In this document: piece by piece, positions 51,389 through 59,143 of the stretch | Layout: each line of letters begins with the position of its first letter | Position numbering within the stretch: position 1 is the stretch's first letter | Source: Selenomonadaceae bacterium | GTDB lineage: Bacteria > Bacillota > Negativicutes > Selenomonadales > Selenomonadaceae | Direction: 5' to 3' | Assembly (NCBI GenBank): GCA_030523645.1 | Contig: JAUNIB010000008.1 | Span: 1-64,000, forward strand | DNA length: 64,000 nt | Notes under the pieces: generated by a model | Seen by the model: only the letters and a program-made list of their open reading frames with translations | What the model was told of the DNA's origin: nothing | The model's database searches: none | Position numbers and translations under genes: made by a program

Positions 51389-52336
51389 TTACAGGCAGGC
51401 TTTGCCGATGGCAGCCTCTGCCTTGCCGATACCGGCAATGAGTTCCTCCATGATGTCAGCTACCGGCTTAATCTCATTCATCATACCGGAAATCTGACCA
51501 ATCATGACGGAGCCGCGCTCTACATCGCCTTCACGGGCAGCGAGGCGAAGAGTACCGGCACTGAGCTTATCCAGCTCTTCGGTGGATGCGCCGGCCATTT
51601 CCCGCTCCAGGAAGGTGCGGGTGAGCTTATTCTGGAGGCAGCGGGAGGGATGACCGGTGCTGCGACCGGTAACAACCGTGCTGCGATCTTTTGCCTTCAG
51701 TACGAGGCTCTTGTAGTTCTCGTGAGCAATACACTCCTCGGATACTACGAAGCGGGTACCCATCTGAACAGCCTGTGCGCCGAGAGCAAAGGCAGCGGCA
51801 ATACCGCGGCCGTCGCCGATACCGCCGGCAGCGATAACGGGAACATCTACAGCGTCTACAACCTGCGGAACGAGTGCCATAGTGGTAAGCTCGCCTACAT
51901 GGCCGCCGCTCTCGGTACCCTCGGCGATAACAGCATCAACGCCGGTACGGACGAGGCGCTTGGCCAGTGCCACAGAGGCAACGACCGGAATAACCTTGGT
52001 GCCGTTGGCCTTCATTGCGGGGATGTACTCTGCCGGGTTGCCGGCACCGGTGGTAACAACCGGAATCTTCTCATCAACCATCAGCTGCATGACTTCCTTA
52101 ACGAAGGGGGACATGAGCATGATGTTTACACCGAAAGGCTTATCGGTGAGTGCTTTTGTCTTTTCGATTTCTGCCTTGAGGACATCAGGCGGCATGTGAC
52201 CTGCGCCAATGATTCCGAGACCGCCGGCATTGGATACGGCAGCTACCAGCTCTGCAGTGCCCAGCCATGCCATGCCGCCCTGAAATACAGGGTACTTGAT
52301 TCCCAGCATCTGGCAAATTTTGTTATCTTTGAACAT
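51389..52336 (-). CDS. fabK: Enoyl-ACP reductase II (FabK)
   Basis: FMN-dependent enoyl-ACP reductase of 315 aa. IKYPVFQGGMAWLGTAELVA, GGLGIIGAGHMPPD, IAEGTESGGHVGELTTMALV and AAGGIGDGRGIAAAFALGA match FabK. It lies between fabH and fabD, the usual FabK position in Firmicutes. GGGAGG precedes the ATG. No fabI is seen in the window, so this is probably the main reductase. FabK enzymes are insensitive to triclosan. Confidence 0.95.
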   Translation of the reverse strand: MFKDNKICQMLGIKYPVFQGGMAWLGTAELVAAVSNAGGLGIIGAGHMPPDVLKAEIEKTKALTDKPFGVNIMLMSPFVKEVMQLMVDEKIPVVTTGAGNPAEYIPAMKANGTKVIPVVASVALAKRLVRTGVDAVIAEGTESGGHVGELTTMALVPQVVDAVDVPVIAAGGIGDGRGIAAAFALGAQAVQMGTRFVVSEECIAHENYKSLVLKAKDRSTVVTGRSTGHPSRCLQNKLTRTFLEREMAGASTEELDKLSAGTLRLAAREGDVERGSVMIGQISGMMNEIKPVADIMEELIAGIGKAEAAIGKACL

Positions 52337-52372
52337 TTATAAATCCTCCCTTGTCCGAAAACGGACGAAGTG

Positions 52373-53374
52373 TCATTTTGCCCATCTCATTACGCAGGAT
52401 GCCCAGGTAAGTCCGGCACCGAATCCGGCAAGAGCAACCAGGTCACCTTTTTTAAGCTTACCGGCAGCGTTAGCCTCAGCCAGGGCAATAGGTATGGAGG
52501 CTGCCGATATGTTGCCGTAACGCTCGATATTTATAACAAACCGGTCAAGGGGCTGCGCCAGTCTCTTGGCGGCTGCCTCAATGATTCGGATGTTTGCCTG
52601 ATGGGGAACGATCCAGGTCAGTTCATCTGCTGAAGCACCGGCTTTTTCCAGCGAGCGCTTCAGGGTGGCCGGCAGCGCCTTTACCGCGAAGCGGAAGACC
52701 TCCTTGCCGTCCATGTGAATTCTGTTGACCTTGCGGGCGATAGTGTCCTCGTTGGCCGGGTATCTGGTACCGCCGCCGGGGATGCCCAGCAGCTCAGGAC
52801 CCCGTCCATCACTGCCCAGGTCGAAGGAAAGTATACCGCTGCCGTCCTCCGCTGCCGTAAATACAGCAGCTCCGGCACCGTCGCCGAAGAGAACGCAGGT
52901 ATTTCTGTCTTCCCAGTTTATGTATTTAGAAAGGGTCTCGGCACCGATAACGAGAACATTTTTATAGAAACCGTTCTCGATGAACTGGGCCGCAACCGTG
53001 GTGGCATAGACAAAGCCGCTGCAGGCTGCCTGCAAATCAAAGGCGGCTGCATGGTCTGCTCCCAGCCGCTTCTGCAGCAGGCTGGCGGTAGACGGGGTGG
53101 GATGGTCGGGAGTCAGCGTAGCTACTACCACCAGATCCAAATCTGCGGCGGTAATCCCTGCGTCGTCCAGTGCCATCTTAGCTGCCTCGTAGGCAATATC
53201 ACTGGTAGCTACATCATCAGCAGCTATGTGGCGCTCTTTTATACCGGTACGCTCCACAATCCACTGGTCACTGGTGTCCACGATTTTTTCCATATCGTGG
53301 TTGGTCATGACCCGCTCGGGAACATAGAAGCCGGTGCCAATAATGGCCGCTCTTCGCTTATTCTCTGTTGTCAT
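52373..53374 (-). CDS. fabH: 3-oxoacyl-ACP synthase III
   Basis: Initiating condensing enzyme of 333 aa. AAIIGTGFYVPERVMTN at the start, the catalytic Cys in DLQAACSGFVYA, His in IVPHQANIRI and Asn in YGNISAASIPIAL. The ATG overlaps the plsX stop by four bases. Confidence 0.97.
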   Translation of the reverse strand: MTTENKRRAAIIGTGFYVPERVMTNHDMEKIVDTSDQWIVERTGIKERHIAADDVATSDIAYEAAKMALDDAGITAADLDLVVVATLTPDHPTPSTASLLQKRLGADHAAAFDLQAACSGFVYATTVAAQFIENGFYKNVLVIGAETLSKYINWEDRNTCVLFGDGAGAAVFTAAEDGSGILSFDLGSDGRGPELLGIPGGGTRYPANEDTIARKVNRIHMDGKEVFRFAVKALPATLKRSLEKAGASADELTWIVPHQANIRIIEAAAKRLAQPLDRFVINIERYGNISAASIPIALAEANAAGKLKKGDLVALAGFGAGLTWASCVMRWAK

Positions 53375-54384
53375 TGTTCAGCATCTTCCTCCTTCGCCAG
53401 GGTATCGCTGATGCGTTGCAAGACATTGTTATTTACAAATTCATTTGCTACGCCGATTGCATTACAGATTGCTTTCTCATTGGAGGAGCCGTGGCTGATG
53501 ATAACGCAGCCGTTGACTCCCAGCAGGGGGGCGCCGCCGTACTCGCTCACATCAAGGCGCTTTGCCAGCTTCTTGAGGGGCGGGATAATGAGCAGTGCGC
53601 CGAGGCGGGCCAGCAGGCCGCCGTTCTTGATGGCGTCCTTTACCATCTCTACGATGGTCTTCGCCAGTCCTTCGGCAAATTTCAGAACCACATTGCCCAC
53701 GAAGCCGTCACAGACGACCACATCAAACTCACCCTTGGGGATGTCGCGGCCCTCGGCATTGCCGGTAAAATGTATAGAGGGATTGTCACGAAGGAGCGGA
53801 TATGTGAGCAGCGCCTGCTCATTGCCCTTCGTTTCTTCCTCACCTATATTCAGCAGTCCTACCCGCGGCTTCTCTATACCGAAGACATACTCGGAATAGA
53901 TGGAGCCCATCACGGCCGACTGCACGAGATGCTCAGGCTTGGAGTCTACATTGGCACCGGAGTCCAGCAGGAGAGTAACGCCCTCTCTGGTGGGTATGGG
54001 AGTAGCAATGGTCGGACGGGCGATGCCCTTTATCCGGCGGAGAATCAGCTGAGCGGCGGTTACTGCCGCACCGGTAGAGCCGGCAGACAGCACAGCGTCG
54101 CACTTCCCTTCCTTTACCAGGCGGGTCGCCACTACTATCGAGGAATCCTTCTTGGTACGAACAGCCTCAGCCGGGTGCTCGTGCATCTCAATTACCTGAG
54201 TCGTGTTTACGATTTCTATTTTTTTGTTATCGGCAACTTTTTCTTTTGCCAAAAGCGTTTTTATCTTCTCTTCGTCGCCCACAAGGACGATTTCACAGCC
54301 AAACCGCCCGACTGCTCTTGCAGCACCCGCAACGATTTTTTCGGGGGCGAAGTCGCCTCCCATGGCATCAACTGCGATTTTCAA
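53371..54384 (-). CDS. plsX: Phosphate acyltransferase PlsX
   Basis: Protein of 337 aa. KIAVDAMGGDFAPEKIVAGA, LSAGSTGAAVTAAQLIL and LLDSGANVD are PlsX signatures. It makes acyl-phosphate from acyl-ACP for phospholipid synthesis. The start is TTG at 54384 with GGAGGG eight to nine bases before. It is the first gene of the fab operon, directly downstream of a promoter with an 18-bp palindrome. Confidence 0.96.
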   Translation of the reverse strand: MKIAVDAMGGDFAPEKIVAGAARAVGRFGCEIVLVGDEEKIKTLLAKEKVADNKKIEIVNTTQVIEMHEHPAEAVRTKKDSSIVVATRLVKEGKCDAVLSAGSTGAAVTAAQLILRRIKGIARPTIATPIPTREGVTLLLDSGANVDSKPEHLVQSAVMGSIYSEYVFGIEKPRVGLLNIGEEETKGNEQALLTYPLLRDNPSIHFTGNAEGRDIPKGEFDVVVCDGFVGNVVLKFAEGLAKTIVEMVKDAIKNGGLLARLGALLIIPPLKKLAKRLDVSEYGGAPLLGVNGCVIISHGSSNEKAICNAIGVANEFVNNNVLQRISDTLAKEEDAEQ

Positions 54385-54456
54385 ATATTTTCTCCCTCCG
54401 TCAGCATCCTCACAGCTCTGTGACCTGCAAAGTATACACTGACAGTAATGACAGCC

Positions 54457-54499
54457 TAATACAAATTTGTATTATATCGGCAAATTGTGAAAATTGCAA
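54457..54499 (-). promoter_or_regulatory. fab operon promoter with 18-bp palindromic operator
   Basis: On the minus strand TTGCAA (54494-54499) and TATAAT (54471-54476) are 17 bp apart. The perfect palindrome TAATACAAATTTGTATTA (54457-54474) overlaps the -10 and start point, where a repressor would block transcription. It differs from the consensus I know for FapR and for FabT. Confidence 0.65.
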
Positions 54500-54503
54500 G
54501 AAA

Positions 54504-54536
54504 AAAAGAGAGCAGGCTAAACCTGCTCTCTTTCAA
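54504..54536 (-). terminator. Terminator of the DUF177-rpmF transcript
   Basis: AGAGAGCAGG and CCTGCTCTCT form a 10-bp stem, followed on the minus strand by seven T. It lies ten bases past the rpmF stop, so plsX starts a new transcript. Confidence 0.85.
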
Positions 54537-54545
54537 AAAGCATTT

Positions 54546-54725
54546 TTACGCTTCCTGAGCGATGACTTCCTTGCCATCATAGTAGCCGCATTCGCTGCAT
54601 ACATGATGGGGCATTACCGGCTCATGGCACTGGGGGCAGAGAACATACTGAGGAGCAGTGAGCTTCCAGTTTGCACGACGGGAATCACGACGAGCTTTGG
54701 ACATTTTGCGTTTCGGTGCTGCCAT
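54546..54725 (-). CDS. rpmF: 50S ribosomal protein L32
   Basis: A 59-aa basic protein beginning MAAPKRKMSKARRDSRRANW with two zinc-type cysteine pairs (CPQC and CSEC). AAGGAGGTGTCATAA precedes the ATG. It follows the DUF177 gene by about 30 bp, the usual yceD-rpmF pair. Confidence 0.97.
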   Translation of the reverse strand: MAAPKRKMSKARRDSRRANWKLTAPQYVLCPQCHEPVMPHHVCSECGYYDGKEVIAQEA

Positions 54726-54756
54726 TTATGACACCTCCTTAATTCTCATACAACAA

Positions 54757-55308
54757 TCAATCTTTAAAAAAATCGGCTAAGGCGGCCAAACGAGGGTCGA
54801 CCACGCGACGATCGCAGCCGCAATCGCCGAGGTTTAAATCATGTCCGCATTTGGAGCACAAACCGCGGCAATCGGTTCGGCAGAGATTCTGCATGGGCTG
54901 GATAGCCACCAGCGTATCACTGACGGTGGGAAGCAGATCGATGATGTCACCATCAAAGTCGGTCTCTACTTCGCCTTTCATCTCCGTCTCGCCCTTTTCT
55001 GCCGGTCGACGAATGCTTTCATCGCCCCGGGAACCATCCCTGCGGAAGAAATTCTCCGAGAAGGGAATCGTCTCTGTCAGCGTCGTCTCTGCCAGACAAC
55101 GGTCACAGGTAAAGGACTTGCTGTATTTGACAGTACCCTCAGCCCGGTAGCATTCGCCGGTGGCCTGAAGTGTCCCACGGACCTCCACTTCGCCGACAAA
55201 AGTCACCGATACCGCCGCATCAAGCTCTGCCGCATCAACATTAAATGAAAACGGCACCATCTGACCCGGCGTCTCACGGAGCGCTGTCACGGAAATAAAC
55301 ATACCCAT
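54757..55308 (-). CDS. DUF177 / YceD family protein
   Basis: Protein of 183 aa. Two cysteine clusters (CDRCLAETTL, and CRTDCRGLCSKCGHDLNLGDCGC near the C terminus) and the conserved position upstream of rpmF identify the YceD family, linked to 23S rRNA accumulation. A long acidic middle is present. The start at 55308 lies only about 12 bases after the predicted transcription start of a consensus promoter. A second in-frame ATG lies two codons later. Confidence 0.88.
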   Translation of the reverse strand: MGMFISVTALRETPGQMVPFSFNVDAAELDAAVSVTFVGEVEVRGTLQATGECYRAEGTVKYSKSFTCDRCLAETTLTETIPFSENFFRRDGSRGDESIRRPAEKGETEMKGEVETDFDGDIIDLLPTVSDTLVAIQPMQNLCRTDCRGLCSKCGHDLNLGDCGCDRRVVDPRLAALADFFKD

Positions 55309-55327
55309 AAAAAATCAGCCTCGATAC

Positions 55328-55356
55328 ATTATAACGATGAGTACTTTTCTTGTCAA
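55328..55356 (-). promoter_or_regulatory. Consensus promoter of the DUF177-rpmF operon
   Basis: TTGACA (55351-55356) and TATAAT (55328-55333) on the minus strand are separated by exactly 17 bp, both perfect. The 5' leader is very short. Confidence 0.85.
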
Positions 55357-55397
55357 GAAAACATTTAAATTATTTGAGAAGTGATACCACTATGCCA

Positions 55398-56495
55398 TCA
55401 GGCACAGCAGTAAGTCATAGCCGCCCGCACGACTGCCTCCGGTACATCCTTCGTGATAACGGTTTCGCCTGGGCGCGGAGCCAGTACCCAGCTTACTACG
55501 CCGTTTACCGTCTTCTTGTCGTGGAAAATGTCTTCATACATTTTATCTACGGTGCAGTTCTCCACTCTGGTGGGAAGCCCCAGCCGACTGCAGAGATTTT
55601 CTATCCTCTCAAGCAGTGCCTTGTCACCGATGTTCAATGCCGCTCCGATGTGAGCCGCACAGACCATACCGATAGCTACGGCTTCGCCGTGGTTATAGCA
55701 TCCGTAGCCTGCTTCCTTCTCCACCGCATGAGCCATGGTGTGACCATAATTCAAAATCCGGCGGAGGCCGCCTTCCTTTTCATCACGGCTTACTACATCC
55801 GCCTTTATCTCGCAGGAGCGTATAATCAGATGACGGACAGCCTCTGTATCAAGGCGTTTTACTGCTTCGGAGTTTTCTTCCAGATAGTCGAACAGCTCCG
55901 CATCGCTGATAATGCCGTACTTCACGATTTCTCCCAGGCCGGTAGATATCTCACGAGCCGGCAGCGTCTTCAGACAGTCAAGGTCGATGAATACAGCATC
56001 CGGCTGATAAAAGGCGCCGATGAGATTTTTGCCCAATCGGTGATTGACTGCGACCTTGCCGCCTACGGATGAGTCCACATCAGCCAGCAGGCTGGTGGGA
56101 ATCTGAATGAAGGGAACACCGCGCATATAGGTCGCTGCGATGAAGCCGCTAAGGTCACCAACGACACCGCCGCCAAGTGCAATCACCGGAGAGTGGCGGT
56201 CAAGGCCAGCCTCTATTGCAGTAGTGAAGACACCCTCGGCTACTGTTAGGGACTTGGAGGCCTCTCCGGCCGGAATAGTCGCCACCTCTGCGGTCATGCC
56301 TGCTGCCGAGAGCAAGGCTTTCACCCGGTCTGCGTAAAGAGGGCCGACATTTGTATCGGTGATGACGAGGGCGGTGCGGGAATATTTTTTCCCGGCCACA
56401 AATCCCGTCAGGCTGTCCAGCGCTCCGCTGCCGATTACTATATCGTAGCTGTCCGGGCCAAGCTCCACCCGGACGATATCAAAATCTTTTTTCAT
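55398..56495 (-). CDS. aroB: 3-dehydroquinate synthase
   Basis: Shikimate-pathway enzyme of 365 aa. NAD and metal features: ALGGGVVGDLSGFIAATYMR, PTSLLADVDSSVGGKVAVNH, LNYGHTMAHAVE and YNHGEAVAIGMV. The C terminus VPEAVVRAAMTYCCA extends slightly. The ribosome site is weak (ACGG before TATAAT). It is the last gene of aroC-aroK-aroB. A family A repeat separates it from aroK. Confidence 0.96.
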   Translation of the reverse strand: MKKDFDIVRVELGPDSYDIVIGSGALDSLTGFVAGKKYSRTALVITDTNVGPLYADRVKALLSAAGMTAEVATIPAGEASKSLTVAEGVFTTAIEAGLDRHSPVIALGGGVVGDLSGFIAATYMRGVPFIQIPTSLLADVDSSVGGKVAVNHRLGKNLIGAFYQPDAVFIDLDCLKTLPAREISTGLGEIVKYGIISDAELFDYLEENSEAVKRLDTEAVRHLIIRSCEIKADVVSRDEKEGGLRRILNYGHTMAHAVEKEAGYGCYNHGEAVAIGMVCAAHIGAALNIGDKALLERIENLCSRLGLPTRVENCTVDKMYEDIFHDKKTVNGVVSWVLAPRPGETVITKDVPEAVVRAAMTYCCA

Positions 56496-56520
56496 ATTAT
56501 ACCGTTACAACTTAATATTC

Positions 56521-56660
56521 AAACGCGTGATGCCTGCCGGAAACGCGCTCTCGCTTAATTTATTCACGCAGCGGTACATAAGTTCTGACTTCGCCTTGCG
56601 GCTCGTCAATCGCTAAGTACCGGCGTTCATAAAAGTTTCCTTACAGGCATCACCGCGTTA
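56521..56660. repeat. Dispersed repeat family A, copy 3
   Basis: Ends AACGCGTGATGCCTG and the complement of AACGCGGTGATGCCTG form terminal inverted repeats. The inside (CGCTCTCGCTTAATTTATTC to CGCTAAGTACCGGCGTTCAT) matches copies 1 and 2. It lies between aroK and aroB. Confidence 0.75.
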
Positions 56661-56688
56661 CTCCACACAAATTTGACCGTTTTCTTCA

Positions 56689-57231
56689 TTAGAAAGAGGG
56701 GAGCATTACGGAGTCCATCTCGAAGCGGCTGAATATCTCACCTGCTACATCGTCAGGAGTCTTGCCGTCGGTGTCGATGGTATAGTCTGCTTCCTTGTAG
56801 AGAGCCTCACGCTCAGCCAGCAGCTTCTCAATGGCTGCCTTACGGTCATCGCCGGCAGCGTCCAGCAGGGGACGCTCGCCCTGAGCGGCAGTACGCTGGA
56901 GAATGGTATCAACGGAAGCGGTGAGGCAAACAATGATGCCGGCTTCCTTGAGAGCTTCCATGTTCTTCGGATCCTTCACCGTGCCGCCGCCGGTAGCGAT
57001 GACCTGCTTGTTGCCCTTAGCCAGACGCTGAGCGACTTCGCTCTCCTTCTGACGGAAATATGCCTCGCCCTTCTCGGCGAAAATATCCGGTACAGCCTTG
57101 CCCTCTTCCTTCTCGATGATGGCATCCATATCGGAGAACTCAAAGGTTACCCACTCGGCCAGGGTCTTGCCTACGCTTGTTTTACCGGTACCCATGAAAC
57201 CGGTGAGAACGATGTTTCTTGCTTCCTTCAT
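56689..57231 (-). CDS. aroK: Shikimate kinase
   Basis: P-loop kinase of 180 aa. Walker A GFMGTGKTSVGK, substrate residues in FSDMDAIIEKEEG, RQKESEVAQ and IATGGGTV, and a lid (AAQGERPLLD). AGGAGGTATTATTA precedes the ATG. It follows aroC by 39 bp. Confidence 0.95.
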   Translation of the reverse strand: MKEARNIVLTGFMGTGKTSVGKTLAEWVTFEFSDMDAIIEKEEGKAVPDIFAEKGEAYFRQKESEVAQRLAKGNKQVIATGGGTVKDPKNMEALKEAGIIVCLTASVDTILQRTAAQGERPLLDAAGDDRKAAIEKLLAEREALYKEADYTIDTDGKTPDDVAGEIFSRFEMDSVMLPSF

Positions 57232-57270
57232 TAATAATACCTCCTCTGCTGTCTGTAAAAATTTTATAGT

Positions 57271-58428
57271 TTACATTTCTGCTGCAAGTCTTGCTTTGTA
57301 ATCAGCGATATTCCGCTTGATATCCGCCAGATTGTCACCGCCGAAGGTCTCCAGTATCTCTGCGGCAAGAGTGATGGCAACCATCGCCTCACCTACCACT
57401 GAGGCAGCGGAGACGGCACAGCAGTCGCTGCGCTCCTTGGAAGCCAGAACCGGCTGCTTGGAGCGAATGTCTACGGAGTGAAGGGGCGTCATGAGGGTAG
57501 GAATCGGCTTCATGCAGGCTCTTACCACCAGCTCTTCACCGTTGGTAATGCCGCCCTCCAGACCGCCGGCGTGATTTGTCTCACGGTAGACATGGGCATT
57601 CTCATCGAAGAACATTTCATCGTGAGCCTTGCTGCCGGGAAGATAGGCGTAGCCAAAGCCTTCGCCTACCTCAACGCCCTTGATAGCCTGAATGGACATA
57701 AGTGCCTGAGCCAGCTTGCCGTCGAGACGGCGGTCCCACTGGATGTGGCTGCCGAGACCGATAGGAAGATTTCTGACGATGACCTCGAAGATACCGCCGA
57801 GAGTATCGCCGGCCTCCATTGCCGTCCTTATCTTTTCCTTCATTGCCTCTTCGGCAGCGGGGTCGCAGCAGTTCAGCTCACTGTCGGTATTGCCGATGGC
57901 TTCGGATGCAATCTTGCTGCGGTCAACTGTGACACCGCCGATGTTTACCACATGGGAAACAACTGCAATGTCCAACGCCCGGAGGAATTCCTTGCAGAGA
58001 GCGCCCACGGCAACTCTGGCAGCCGTTTCTCTGGCACTGGCCCGCTCCAGTATGTCACGAGCATCCCTGCGGTCATACTTCAGCACGCCCACCAGATCAG
58101 CATGACCGGGACGGGCCTCGGTGACTGCCGGTCCCTCCGGCTCACCGAACTGAGACATCCGGCCGGTCCAGTTCTGCCAGTCGCGGTTGTTCACTCTGAG
58201 CGTAATGGGTGAGCCAAGGGTCTCCCCGAAGCGAATGCCGGACTGAACCTCGGCCTTATCAGTCTCAATCTTCATCCGGCCGCCGCGGCCGTAGCCCTGC
58301 TGACGCCGGGCCATATCTTTATTTATCCGTTCAATGTCCGGCCTGAAGCCTGCCGGCAAGCCTTCAACGATTGCCGTAAGGCAGGGACCGTGAGATTCTC
58401 CGGCTGTCATAAAACGCAGCTTTCCCAA
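57271..58428 (-). CDS. aroC: Chorismate synthase
   Basis: FMN-dependent last step of the shikimate pathway, about 385 aa. RFMTAGESHGPCLTAIVEG at the start, HADLVGVLKYDRRDARDILE, RASARETAARVAVGA and the C-terminal RSDCCAVSAASVVGEAM are signatures. I prefer the TTG at 58428, since GAGG lies eight bases upstream. The GTG at 58437 overlaps that site. First gene of aroC-aroK-aroB. Confidence 0.96.
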   Translation of the reverse strand: MGKLRFMTAGESHGPCLTAIVEGLPAGFRPDIERINKDMARRQQGYGRGGRMKIETDKAEVQSGIRFGETLGSPITLRVNNRDWQNWTGRMSQFGEPEGPAVTEARPGHADLVGVLKYDRRDARDILERASARETAARVAVGALCKEFLRALDIAVVSHVVNIGGVTVDRSKIASEAIGNTDSELNCCDPAAEEAMKEKIRTAMEAGDTLGGIFEVIVRNLPIGLGSHIQWDRRLDGKLAQALMSIQAIKGVEVGEGFGYAYLPGSKAHDEMFFDENAHVYRETNHAGGLEGGITNGEELVVRACMKPIPTLMTPLHSVDIRSKQPVLASKERSDCCAVSAASVVGEAMVAITLAAEILETFGGDNLADIKRNIADYKARLAAEM

Positions 58429-58478
58429 ATCCAGCACCTCTTTGTTTCTGTAAAAATAAGCATAAAAGCCTATTTTGA

Positions 58479-58508
58479 ATTATAACGCCATTAATCAGAA
58501 AAATGCAA
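58479..58508 (-). promoter_or_regulatory. Promoter of aroC-aroK-aroB
   Basis: TTGCAT (minus strand, 58503-58508) and TATAAT (58479-58484) are spaced 18 bp apart, about 50 bp upstream of aroC. Confidence 0.6.
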
Positions 58509-58546
58509 GGCATTTTCTCCACATTACCTTTGAATGCCTCGGCCGC

Positions 58547-59143
58547 CTATCGGGGCGAAACCTGCTTCAGCTCATACGCCTCCAGCAGCAGCTCAAGTGT
58601 CAGGTCTCCTGCCTGCGACTGTCCGCTGCTTCGCTTCAGCTTCCAGCTCTTTACCGCCGCAAACCTCTCGCCCTGCTCCAGCCGGGTAAGAAACTCCGTC
58701 ACCGCCCGATAGCTGCCACGGAGAGTAAATCGGCACTGTCTGGGCCGCATTCTCTTCTCGCCTTTGCCGCCCTCGGCAGCTTCCTTATCGTCACCCGCCG
58801 CCATCTGCTCTATCGTCAGTCCCGCCGACTCAGCCATGCCTGTCAGTTCACTCTGGAAGAATCCGTCGGCGTCTCCCTCATCCGTAAGGAATAACCGCTC
58901 CGCTCTTTCCTGCCGAACCGCCAGCTTTCCCCTGTAATCTTCCAGCTCCGGATGACGGCGGTTAAAATTCTCCATCTCCATTCTGACGGTTCTGACTTCT
59001 GCCTGCCGCAGTGCCATCTCACTCAGCTCCGTCTGCTGAGGCTCCCACACCAGCGTCAGGAATGCACAGAAGCTCAGAACCATCAGTAGACCCAGGGACA
59101 GCAGCAGCCGACGGCTTTCCGTCTTTATAATCGGCCGCTTCAT
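58547..59143 (-). CDS. Type IV pilus PilO-like assembly protein
   Basis: Bitopic membrane protein of 198 aa. One N-terminal helix (LLLSLGLLMVLSFCAFLTLV), a coiled coil (LSEMALRQAEVRTVRMEMEN), and a C-terminal ferredoxin-like part with RFTLRGSYRAVTEFLTRLEQ, the hallmark of PilO/GspM. It is the last gene of the pilus cluster and overlaps the PilM/N-like gene by four bases (ATGA). With PilN it links the platform to the pilus machinery. Confidence 0.82.
   Translation of the reverse strand: MKRPIIKTESRRLLLSLGLLMVLSFCAFLTLVWEPQQTELSEMALRQAEVRTVRMEMENFNRRHPELEDYRGKLAVRQERAERLFLTDEGDADGFFQSELTGMAESAGLTIEQMAAGDDKEAAEGGKGEKRMRPRQCRFTLRGSYRAVTEFLTRLEQGERFAAVKSWKLKRSSGQSQAGDLTLELLLEAYELKQVSPR

Noticed and set aside
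53368-54423. Plus-strand open frame opposite plsX
   Set aside because: Antisense shadow of a certain gene. Starts and stops do not fit any ribosome site.
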